From Glaciecola blandensis (GTDB lineage Bacteria > Pseudomonadota > Gammaproteobacteria > Enterobacterales > Alteromonadaceae), in contig NZ_JAVRIE010000003.1 of the NCBI RefSeq assembly GCF_031846165.1, forward strand, positions 393,645 to 457,644: 64,000 nt of DNA, written 5' to 3'. The first letter of the stretch is position 1. The number at the start of each line of letters is the position of its first letter. Below are positions 53,047 through 60,597 of this stretch, in pieces. A model generated the notes under the pieces. That model did not search any database, was not told where the DNA came from, and saw nothing but the letters and a program-made list of their open reading frames with translations. Made by a program: the position numbers and the translations under genes.

Positions 53047-53698
53047 CAATCAGCACCTCTGGTTCATTCGTCGCATTGCAGTTACTCGGCGTATTGAAAA
53101 TAAGTGCTTGATTCTGATTGAAGTAGAGAAGTGCATTTTTAACCGCCTCAACTACCGCTCTGGGTGTAATCGTCGCGCCAGTAAACTGATCAAATTGACC
53201 ACCGTCTTTCTTAACCTGCCAACGATTATCAGCTTCTCCATCAAAAGGAACATCATTGAAAGACAAGATCCAATCACTGACTCGAATGTCTATTTTATCA
53301 CCTAGACCGGGTGTCTCTTCATGTTTAATAACTCTTGCACCTAGGGAGTCACCATTAATATCAGCGGCAACAACCAGTTTGATTTCTCCACTGTACCCAT
53401 TCGGTGCAGTTGCTTCCAATACCGCTGCTACATTGTTAGATTCATTGCGGGCTCTGAATATACGCTTGCTTTCGCTGCTACCCAATAAAGAGTCTTTGAT
53501 AACAATACAATCAAGATGCAGTTCATTTGTATGTTGTGATTCAGGGACGAGCTCATTTAATACGGATAGAAGTTGCTTCTCTTCAGCTGCTTTGATACGT
53601 GTTTCAGTGCCATTGAAGGTCAGAGCAATTAGGCCTGTGGTGACCAGCGCAAATGCCCCTAAAATCAACCCGTTTTTGCCCATATAATTCATGATCAT
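53039..53698 (-). CDS. rsxG: Rsx/Rnf electron-transport complex subunit G
   Basis: A 219-aa protein with one N-terminal helix (GLILGAFALVTTGLIALTF) and a periplasmic FMN-binding domain. The covalent flavin site is QFTGATITPRAVVEAV, where the Thr of GAT binds FMN through a phosphoester. GDKIDIRVSDWILSF and KHEETPGLG are also conserved. Its ATG overlaps the rsxD stop by four bases, and its end overlaps rsxE. It is slightly longer than E. coli RsxG (206 aa). Confidence 0.96.
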   Translation of the reverse strand: MIMNYMGKNGLILGAFALVTTGLIALTFNGTETRIKAAEEKQLLSVLNELVPESQHTNELHLDCIVIKDSLLGSSESKRIFRARNESNNVAAVLEATAPNGYSGEIKLVVAADINGDSLGARVIKHEETPGLGDKIDIRVSDWILSFNDVPFDGEADNRWQVKKDGGQFDQFTGATITPRAVVEAVKNALLYFNQNQALIFNTPSNCNATNEPEVLIDE

Positions 53699-54768
53699 GA
53701 GGCTTTACCTTGTTTCTTCTGATGCCCGTAAGTACGAGGTTGGGTGTAATAATCTATTAAAGGTACGGCCATATTCATAATAAGGACTGCAAAAGCAATT
53801 GCATCTGGGTAGCCGCCCCATTGTCGGATAATGATAATCCACACACCAATTGCCGCACCAAATATAAGCCGGCCTTTGTTGGTGGTAGACGCAGACACTG
53901 GATCGGTCGCAATGAAGAAGGCGCCTAAAATCAAACTACCGTTAAATAAATGAAAGAGTGGGGATGCATACTGGTCACCATCTAACAGATAGAAAAATAG
54001 ACTGAATGCTAATGCGCCTAGAATCATGCTACCAGGAATATGCCAATTGATAACCTTAGTTTTTACCAGATAAAGGCCGCCAGCAAGATAGGCTAGTGCC
54101 ATCCAAAACCATCCCTTGCCAAAGATGCCGTCAAAAATCACATTTTGTTGTGCTTCAGATACGGTATAACCTTGAACCAAGGCTGTTTTAACATGGTCAA
54201 GTGGGGTTGCCATTGTAATACCATCATACCCAACCTTTAATTGTTCGATACTGAATCCGGTGCTAGTGAATCCCGTGAAAACTGTATATATCGCGTCGAG
54301 CAAGTTGTGTGATTGTTCAGCGATAGACTGTGGCGGAATCCAAGAGGTCATCGCGACGGGGAAGGAAACTAACAACATCACATATCCTGCCATTGCAGGA
54401 TTGAACATATTGAAACCTAAACCACCATAGAGTTGTTTCACGACCGCGATCGAGAAAAATGTGCCGATGACGATCACCCACCATGGAGCAAGGGGAGGAA
54501 TGGAGATCGCCAACAAAACAGCAGTTAACACTGCGCTGTAATCTTTCAGAATACGCTCAGTTCGCTTTTTTCTTAACTCTAAAATAATGCCTTCCGTGAT
54601 AAGTGCGGTAGCTATGCCCAAGCAAAGTTGCACTAAAACACCAAAGCCAAAGAACCATATATTGACTAAAATGCCTGGAATACACGCATAACAAACCATA
54701 CGCATGACCTGACCGGTATCTCGGCGGATATGGTGATGAGGCGAACTTGAGATACTTAACTTACTCAT
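53695..54768 (-). CDS. rsxD: Rsx/Rnf electron-transport complex subunit D
   Basis: A 357-aa membrane protein with about nine helices, homologous to NqrB. The covalent FMN site is DGITMATPLDHVK (Thr in the S/T-A-T-like motif). GGLGFNMFNPAMAGYVMLLVSF and FHLFNGSLILGAFFIATDPVSA are family hallmarks. It overlaps the rsxC stop (ATGA) and the rsxG start, so translation is coupled on both sides. It forms the ion-pumping core with RsxG, A and E. Confidence 0.96.
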   Translation of the reverse strand: MSKLSISSSPHHHIRRDTGQVMRMVCYACIPGILVNIWFFGFGVLVQLCLGIATALITEGIILELRKKRTERILKDYSAVLTAVLLAISIPPLAPWWVIVIGTFFSIAVVKQLYGGLGFNMFNPAMAGYVMLLVSFPVAMTSWIPPQSIAEQSHNLLDAIYTVFTGFTSTGFSIEQLKVGYDGITMATPLDHVKTALVQGYTVSEAQQNVIFDGIFGKGWFWMALAYLAGGLYLVKTKVINWHIPGSMILGALAFSLFFYLLDGDQYASPLFHLFNGSLILGAFFIATDPVSASTTNKGRLIFGAAIGVWIIIIRQWGGYPDAIAFAVLIMNMAVPLIDYYTQPRTYGHQKKQGKAS

Positions 54769-56741
54769 GATTCTTTATTCTCTTTTTTTGCAGCTTCAGC
54801 TTTCTTTTTGGCTTTAGCTCTTGCAACAGCGGCGGCAACTTTTTTCTTTTTCTCGGCGGCAGCTGCTTTTTTCTTTGCATCTTCGCTGCTACTTGCGCTC
54901 GCTTGTTCCGTGGCTGTTGACTTTTCTGTAGGCTCTGCCTGTTCAACGCTCTTTGCGCTCTCACTCGGCGTATCGGCTTCTTTCGCTTGGGCTGCCTTCT
55001 TCGCTTTCGCTTTAGCGATAGTTGCTGCCACCTTTTTCTTTTTCTCAGCAGCAGCGGCTTTCTTCTGATCTTCAGCCTTGTCTGCAATAGCGCCTGCTGA
55101 CTCAGCTTGTGCAGGCGAATCGGTCTTTTCTACTTGCTCATTTGTCGGTTCGGTAGCTTCTGTTCCAGATGCTTTTTTCGCAAGAGCTTCTTTCTTTGCT
55201 TTGGCTCTCGCCAAGGCCGCAGCTATTTTGTCTTTAGCTGCACCACCGTCGGACTTCATTGATGCTTTTCTTGCTTCGGCCGCCAAGCGGTGTTTTTCTT
55301 CCCGCTCTTCTTTTTCACGTTGTAATCTTGCCTTGCGAGCTTCAAAGCGGATCTTCGCGCGATCAGATTTTGCTTTTTCTTCTTTTTGATTTCGGATATC
55401 AGCTTTGGTTTGGCGATAATAATGCACTAAAGGGATTTCGCTAGGGCAAACGTAAGCGCAGGCGCCACACTCAATACAGTCGAAGAGATTATATTCTTCA
55501 GCTTTGTCCAACTCTTTTGCTTTGCTATACCAAAATAGTTGTTGAGGAAGCAGTGAGGCAGGGCAAGCATCAGCGCAGGCAGAACAGCGAATACAAGCTC
55601 TCTCGTCGTCAATGTGCGGTAACTCATTGTCGCTCGGAACCAGTATGCAATTTGTTATTTTAACAACAGGCGTTTGCAAAGACGTAATGGCGAAGCCCAT
55701 CATTGGGCCGCCCATGATGAATCTGGCTTCTTTTTGTTTACTTGCATCATAAGCTGCGGAATCAATGAGGTGGGAAACGGGGGTCCCCAGTCTAGCCCAT
55801 ACATTTTTAGCATTTGAGAGGCCTTGACCTGTCAGCGTGACGACTCTCTCTATCAGTGGCTTGCCCTCAACGATGGCATCGGCTATTGCATAACAAGTGC
55901 CCACGTTATACATGATGCAACCTACGTCTACTGGAAGGCCGTGCGCAGGTACTTCTCGAGACGTCAGCACTTGAATGAGCTGTTTTTCGCCGCCAGCCGG
56001 GTATTTGGTTGGCACGCTAATTAGGTGATAATTTTCTTTTTGCTGGCAAGCAATCGATAAAGTTTCAAACGCTTCTGGTTTATTGTCTTCGACGGCCACA
56101 ATAACTTGTTTGGGTGACAGTATGTGAACCAAAATATCAATACCTTGACGAATTTGCCAAGCATGCTCTCGCATCAAGCGGTCATCTGATGTGATATAGG
56201 GCTCACATTCAATTCCGTTAATAATAAGAAACTCGATCGGTTTGACGTTACTTGACTTGATGTGTGTTGGAAATCCCGCGCCACCCATGCCGCTAATACC
56301 GGCGTCACAGATTGCTTGAATGACATCTGTTTTTGAGGCCTTAGTATAATCTACAATCGGCTTTAAGTCGCACCAAGTGTCTTTTCCGTCGGCTTCGATG
56401 CATACCGTTAACTCTGGAATGCCAGAGGGATGCGCTGAGACATGCTCTTTGATGCTTTTCACTGTACCTGAACTCGGCGCATGAACCGGCACCGACATCG
56501 CTTGCTCACGACTGGTTAAGGCTTGGCCTTTCAAGACCTTGTCGCCCTCATTGACTAATAGGTCACCATGGATCCCGATGTGCTGTTTTACTGGGACATA
56601 AAATAACTCAGGTAATGCTAGGGCTTCAATGTTGGATTGATTCGACAGCTCTTTTTCTTGTGCAGGGTGCACACCTCCAGGAAAATCCCAAAGTTGTTTC
56701 AAGCTTAATCGCTCTATAATTTTGTCGTAATCTGCAAACAC
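54765..56741 (-). CDS. rsxC: Rsx/Rnf electron-transport complex subunit C
   Basis: A 658-aa peripheral subunit. It starts at GTG 56741, with AGAGGT six bases before it and 10 bases after the rsxB stop. The longer frame to 56822 would run inside rsxB. Seen are FPGGVHPAQEKELSN, the NADH/FMN-binding GGAGFPTHIKSS region, and two [4Fe-4S] motifs (CIRCSACADACP and CIECGACAYVCP). The C-terminal 180 residues are a low-complexity Ala/Lys/Glu tail with three repeats, typical for gammaproteobacterial RsxC but of unknown use. Confidence 0.95.
   Translation of the reverse strand: MFADYDKIIERLSLKQLWDFPGGVHPAQEKELSNQSNIEALALPELFYVPVKQHIGIHGDLLVNEGDKVLKGQALTSREQAMSVPVHAPSSGTVKSIKEHVSAHPSGIPELTVCIEADGKDTWCDLKPIVDYTKASKTDVIQAICDAGISGMGGAGFPTHIKSSNVKPIEFLIINGIECEPYITSDDRLMREHAWQIRQGIDILVHILSPKQVIVAVEDNKPEAFETLSIACQQKENYHLISVPTKYPAGGEKQLIQVLTSREVPAHGLPVDVGCIMYNVGTCYAIADAIVEGKPLIERVVTLTGQGLSNAKNVWARLGTPVSHLIDSAAYDASKQKEARFIMGGPMMGFAITSLQTPVVKITNCILVPSDNELPHIDDERACIRCSACADACPASLLPQQLFWYSKAKELDKAEEYNLFDCIECGACAYVCPSEIPLVHYYRQTKADIRNQKEEKAKSDRAKIRFEARKARLQREKEEREEKHRLAAEARKASMKSDGGAAKDKIAAALARAKAKKEALAKKASGTEATEPTNEQVEKTDSPAQAESAGAIADKAEDQKKAAAAEKKKKVAATIAKAKAKKAAQAKEADTPSESAKSVEQAEPTEKSTATEQASASSSEDAKKKAAAAEKKKKVAAAVARAKAKKKAEAAKKENKES
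54780..55240 (-). repeat. Ala/Lys repeat region coding for the RsxC tail
   Basis: Three related units encode KDKIAAALARAKAKK, EKKKKVAATIAKAKAKK and EKKKKVAAAVARAKAKK, separated by Glu/Ser/Thr/Pro-rich spacers. The last two are preceded by the same KKAAAA block. The DNA units are similar but not identical, so they are an old repeat. Confidence 0.85.
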
Positions 56742-56751
56742 CCAATAACCT

Positions 56752-57321
56752 CTAAGATACTTGTTTAATAGGAATATCGCCAACGGACACTTTCTTGAAG
56801 TTCCACTCCCAATGCGCAGCATCGACTTTTACAGGTAACATGTCGATGCAATCTACAGGGCAGGGGTCGACGCATAAATCACAACCGGTACATTCATCAA
56901 CAATGATTGTGTGCATCTGTTTGGCGGCTCCTAAGATTGCGTCTACTGGACACGCTTGGATACATTTCGTACAGCCAATGCATTCATCTTCCCTAATGAA
57001 GGCAACTTTCTTTACATCTTCTACGCCATGCGCAGCATCAAGTGGAATAGCTTCAACACCCATAAGATCTGCGAGTTCTTTTATCGTTGCTTCGCCACCA
57101 GGAGGACATTTGTTTATGACATCGCCATTAGCAATAGCTTCAGCATACGGTTTGCATCCTGGATAGCCACACTGTCCGCACTGCGTCTGTGGCAGTATGG
57201 CGTCAATCTGTTCAACGAGAGGATCGCTTTCGACTTTGAACTTAATTGCGGCAAACCCTAATAAAGCGCCGAAAACCAGCGCTAAGAGAGCGACCATAAA
57301 TAATGAAAACACCGTCAACAT
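56752..57321 (-). CDS. rsxB: Rsx/Rnf electron-transport complex subunit B
   Basis: A 189-aa ferredoxin-like subunit. It has an N-terminal membrane anchor (FSLFMVALLALVFGALLGF), a Cys cluster TQCGQCGYPGCKPYAEAI (the CxxCxxxxC part of a [4Fe-4S] site with a later Cys in NKCPPGG), and two bacterial ferredoxin motifs (CIGCTKCIQACP and CTGCDLCVDPCP). It takes electrons for the membrane complex. The ATG overlaps the rsxA stop by one base. Confidence 0.97.
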   Translation of the reverse strand: MLTVFSLFMVALLALVFGALLGFAAIKFKVESDPLVEQIDAILPQTQCGQCGYPGCKPYAEAIANGDVINKCPPGGEATIKELADLMGVEAIPLDAAHGVEDVKKVAFIREDECIGCTKCIQACPVDAILGAAKQMHTIIVDECTGCDLCVDPCPVDCIDMLPVKVDAAHWEWNFKKVSVGDIPIKQVS

Positions 57322-57899
57322 TACTTAATTAATCCTGTAAAACCCATGAATGCAAGCGACATGAGGCCTGCTGTAATCATGGCAATAGAAGCCCCTTTGA
57401 ATGGGGTAGGAACGTCAGCCGCTGCCAAACGCTCACGCATAGCGGCAAATAACACCAAGGCCAGCGAGAACCCTAGAGCAGCACCGAAGCCGTAGATAAT
57501 GGATTCGATGAAGTTGTGTTGTTCTGTAATATTTAAGAGTGCAACACCCAAAACAGCACAGTTAGTTGTTATTAAGGGTAAAAATATTCCCAAAAGGCGA
57601 TATAGGGTTGGACTCGTTTTATGTACAACCATTTCAGTAAATTGCACTACAACAGCGATAACCAAGATAAAACTTAAGGTTCGCAGGTACTCAATACCCA
57701 AAGGTGTGAGGATGTAAGTTTCGACCAAATAGCTCGACATCGACGCAATTGTTAATACAAAGGTCGTCGCCATTGACATACCAATCGCGGTCTCTAATTT
57801 GCCCGACACACCCATAAACGGGCACAGGCCTAAAAATTGAACAAGAACAAAGTTATTTACTAACACTGTTCCTATGAGTAGCAGAATGATTTCTGTCAT
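57321..57899 (-). CDS. rsxA: Rsx/Rnf electron-transport complex subunit A
   Basis: A 192-aa six-helix membrane protein, homologous to RsxE. VQFLGLCPFMGVSGKLETAIGM carries the conserved GLCP Cys, and LLGIFLPLITTNCAVLGVAL the second. It is the first gene of rsxABCDGE-nth. All junctions overlap or nearly overlap, so the operon is one translation-coupled unit. There is no clear ribosome-binding site before ATG 57899. An inverted repeat sits about 50 bases upstream. Confidence 0.97.
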   Translation of the reverse strand: MTEIILLLIGTVLVNNFVLVQFLGLCPFMGVSGKLETAIGMSMATTFVLTIASMSSYLVETYILTPLGIEYLRTLSFILVIAVVVQFTEMVVHKTSPTLYRLLGIFLPLITTNCAVLGVALLNITEQHNFIESIIYGFGAALGFSLALVLFAAMRERLAAADVPTPFKGASIAMITAGLMSLAFMGFTGLIK

Positions 57900-57943
57900 T
57901 TATACTGAATTCAACGTTTTAACTAAAAGATAGAGAGATAAAT

Positions 57944-57964
57944 CTAGGTAAACAGACCTAGGTC
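57944..57964. promoter_or_regulatory. Inverted repeat and palindrome upstream of rsxA
   Basis: CTAGGT (57944-57949) and ACCTAG (57956-57961) form an inverted repeat, and the right half is itself a perfect 10-bp palindrome GACCTAGGTC (57955-57964). It lies 45-65 bases before rsxA and is a candidate operator or leader hairpin. Confidence 0.45.
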
Positions 57965-58118
57965 GTATAAACCTTATTAAAGTATAGTTTTGCTGTGTTT
58001 TTACTGCTAAAAACTACATTTAGATTTGTTTGGGTGATTATCGCTTTTTCTAAGCAAATTAACAACTTGATTTGTTTTGAAGGTGTGCAGAATTTTGTAC
58101 TGAAATTGCAGTGTGAAG

Positions 58119-58195
58119 TGGCTCCCCCTCCCCGACTCGAACGGGGGACCTGCGGATTAACAGTCCGTCGCTCTAACCAACTGAGCTAAGGGGGA
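58119..58195 (-). tRNA. tRNA-Asn (anticodon GTT), copy 1
   Basis: A 77-base cloverleaf on the minus strand. TCCCCCT (58195-58189) pairs with AGGGGGA (58129-58123), then G and encoded CCA. The anticodon GTT is at 58161-58159. The T-arm has GTTCGAGTC. It is the downstream member of a tandem pair. Confidence 0.97.
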
Positions 58196-58224
58196 ACAGG
58201 TCTTACTATGACTATCATTAAAAG

Positions 58225-58301
58225 TGGCTCCCCCTCCCCGACTCGAACGGGGGACCTGCGGATTAACAGTCCGTCGCTCTAACCAACTGAGCTAAGGGGG
58301 A
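58225..58301 (-). tRNA. tRNA-Asn (anticodon GTT), copy 2
   Basis: Identical over its 77 bases to the copy at 58119-58195 and separated from it by 29 bases. It is the upstream member, preceded by a good promoter, so both are probably cut from one transcript. Confidence 0.97.
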
Positions 58302-58321
58302 CCTGCTTTTAACGGATGCGC

Positions 58322-58350
58322 ATATTAATGAGCGAAGGCTTTCCTGTCAA
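58322..58350 (-). promoter_or_regulatory. Promoter of the tRNA-Asn pair
   Basis: On the minus strand a perfect TTGACA (58350-58345) is followed after 17 bases by TAATAT (58327-58322) and a GCGC discriminator, typical of stable-RNA promoters. The predicted start is about 14 bases before the first tRNA. Confidence 0.8.
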
Positions 58351-59212
58351 CAATGATCTGAGGTTTTTTCAGTTTAATTTTCGATTGTTTATAAAGTAAA
58401 CAAGCTAATTCTCTTATCCGTTTTGTACTTTTGATGCTTTGCAGAAAGTAGTTTTCTATTTAAAACACGCTAACTGGCTGATAAGGATAGTATTTAAATA
58501 TCGAGTAGATCGTCGTATTGAGTAGGTAAAAGTGCATAAGACTTAAAATACCAATATTTTAATATATTTAGATGAATAAGTTATTAAAATTACTTTGACC
58601 ACTGTTATTATAACCAGTGTTTCATAAAAGTGTAACCTAACTGTTTTGTCCCTAAGGTTAGTAGTGACTTACATAAAAATTTGGCAAATGCTCGACACTG
58701 AGCGTCATTATTAGGGCGCAATCACTTATCCACTAGATCTGTGGATAAGTATGTGAATGAAATTGGTAAAAAATGAGTTACAAACATCTTATCGTTGTCA
58801 ACAAAAATAACTAAGATTCTAAAAAAATAAAATTTATCAATTAAAACAGGTGTTTATGTTTTTTTTATTATTTTGCGTAATTCTTACGTTGACATAGGTG
58901 TCGGAGTTTGAAACCTGTGTATTAATTCAAATGATGACAAAGCGAATGACAATTGTGACATTTTCTTGACGTTTTTTTGAACCGTTTTCAATAGCTTGTC
59001 AATAAATAGGGCTATAAGCTCGGGTATGAAAAAATGTGGTTAAAAAGTCGGCATGACAGAAGTCATGAAATAAAATTGAAAATATAAATCTAAATACTCA
59101 TAAAAAACATACAATGAAGGCGTCCATACAGTTTGTGTTGAAAAATTATCGCAATATTATTTTTCTGAGAGAAAGCAAAGCTGATAGCCCCAATTAGTAA
59201 AAAAGAGAGCTT
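58351..59212. other. 0.86-kb gene-free AT-rich region
   Basis: No open frame of note, no tRNA and no recognisable known RNA. It holds the DnaA-box pair listed separately and an imperfect hairpin around 58600-58619 (CACTG / CAGTG). Several AT-rich runs are present, especially 58815-58875. The promoter of the MATE gene must lie at its right end. It is unusually long for this compact genome. Confidence 0.7.
58724..58750. repeat. Inverted pair of DnaA boxes
   Basis: ACTTATCCAC (58724-58733) and GTGGATAAGT (58741-58750) are perfect 10-bp arms around TAGATCT. The right one contains a perfect DnaA box on the minus strand (TTATCCACA, 58748-58740). The left one is TTATCCACT (58726-58734), one base off consensus. 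Confidence 0.75.
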
Positions 59213-60595
59213 GTGACTAAAACGATAAAACACAACGATATGCTGTCCGGAGATATCAAAACAACTTTGAGGCGAATGACCGTTCCCATGATATTTGGGA
59301 TGGTTATGTTAATGACCTTTAGCATAGTTGATACTTTTTTCGTCAGTATGCTAGGTACCGAACAGCTCGCCGCGATCAGTTTTACTTTTCCAGTTACATT
59401 CACTGTTATTAGTCTGAACATCGGTTTGGGCATTGGTACGTCTGCCATAATTGCAAAGTATATTGGAGGCGGTGACACGGCCAACGCAAAGTCTATTGCT
59501 ACGGGGGCTTTAATGTTGGCGGCCTTATTGGTTGGGGTTCTATCCACCATAGGTTTCTTTTCTATAGAGGCAACTTTTTCCCTGATGGGTGCCAGCGATG
59601 AGCTGATGCCTTATATCAGTGCCTATATGGCTCCTTGGTATCTTGCTGGTGTGTTTCTGGCTATACCAATGGTTGGCAATGCGGTTCTTAGGGCGTTTGG
59701 TGACACTAAAACCCCGAGTATTATCATGGCAGCCGGTGGTGGTATTAATGCATTGTTGGATCCCATCCTCATTTTTGGTTGGGGGCCGATTCCGGCTATG
59801 GGTATCCAGGGAGCTGCGATTGCTACCGCGATTGCTTGGGCAGTGAGTGTGTTTTGGATTATCCATCTGCTAGCGGTAAAAAGGCAGCTCATTGAAACCC
59901 GGCTCTTATCATTTGCTGAATTTATTGTTGCTGCTCGGGGTGTATTGAAAATTGGTCTCCCGGCGGCAGGAGCAAATATGTTAACCCCAATTGCTGGTGG
60001 CGTAATGACGGCTGTTGTCGCCACGTATGGCGCCGAGGCTGTGGCAGCTTGGGGTGTCGGAAACCGTTTAGAATCTATAGCGAGTATTATCGTGCTCGCG
60101 CTATCTATGTCATTGCCACCATTTATTAGTCAGAATTATGGGGCAAATCAGTTCTCGCGGATAAAACAAGCGTTTGATATGTGCGCAAAGTTTGTTGTTG
60201 CGTGGCAATTGTTTGTGTTCATCGTGTTGGCTCTATGTGCACCTTGGATTGCTGCCGTATTCGCTGAAGAAGCCAGTGTGGCAAGAGACATTCGCTTATT
60301 TTTATTGATAGTACCTCTTGGATATGGCTTACAAGGTATCATTATTCTTGCCAACTCCTCTTTCAACGCAATGCATTTACCCATGTCTGCGTTGATACTC
60401 AGTATTCTCAGACTATTCGTGTGTTATGTACCTATTGCATGGCTAGGAAGCTACCTATATGGCTTGGAAGGGTTGTTTTGGGGGTGCGTCGTCGCGAATT
60501 TATTTACTGCCTGTATTTCTTATTTTTGGTTTAAGCAAAATATCAAAAAAGAAATTGAGCAAAGTCCTGTTTTACCAATTGTAGAAAGTGATTGA
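59213..60595 (+). CDS. MATE family multidrug/Na+ efflux transporter
   Basis: A 460-aa carrier with twelve helices. The first half has VPMIFGMVMLMTFSIVDTFF and LGTEQLAAISFTFPV, then NAVLRAFGDTKTPSII. The second has LKIGLPAAGANMLTPIAGG and FISQNYGANQFSRIKQAF, all MATE features. It exports cationic drugs or metabolites in exchange for Na+ or H+. The start is GTG 59213 after AAGAGAG. The uvrB ATG follows two bases after its stop, so both share a transcript, though their functions are unrelated. Confidence 0.93.
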   Translation: MTKTIKHNDMLSGDIKTTLRRMTVPMIFGMVMLMTFSIVDTFFVSMLGTEQLAAISFTFPVTFTVISLNIGLGIGTSAIIAKYIGGGDTANAKSIATGALMLAALLVGVLSTIGFFSIEATFSLMGASDELMPYISAYMAPWYLAGVFLAIPMVGNAVLRAFGDTKTPSIIMAAGGGINALLDPILIFGWGPIPAMGIQGAAIATAIAWAVSVFWIIHLLAVKRQLIETRLLSFAEFIVAARGVLKIGLPAAGANMLTPIAGGVMTAVVATYGAEAVAAWGVGNRLESIASIIVLALSMSLPPFISQNYGANQFSRIKQAFDMCAKFVVAWQLFVFIVLALCAPWIAAVFAEEASVARDIRLFLLIVPLGYGLQGIIILANSSFNAMHLPMSALILSILRLFVCYVPIAWLGSYLYGLEGLFWGCVVANLFTACISYFWFKQNIKKEIEQSPVLPIVESD

Positions 60596-60597
60596 TC

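Noticed and set aside
54761..55087. Arg/Lys-rich open frame overlapping rsxC
   Set aside because: It is the shadow of the Ala/Lys repeat in another frame, with no start signal or family pattern.
58724..58750. Chromosomal replication origin
   Set aside because: Only two DnaA boxes are present, with no 13-mer array and no dnaA, gidA or mioC nearby. They are kept as an inverted pair only.
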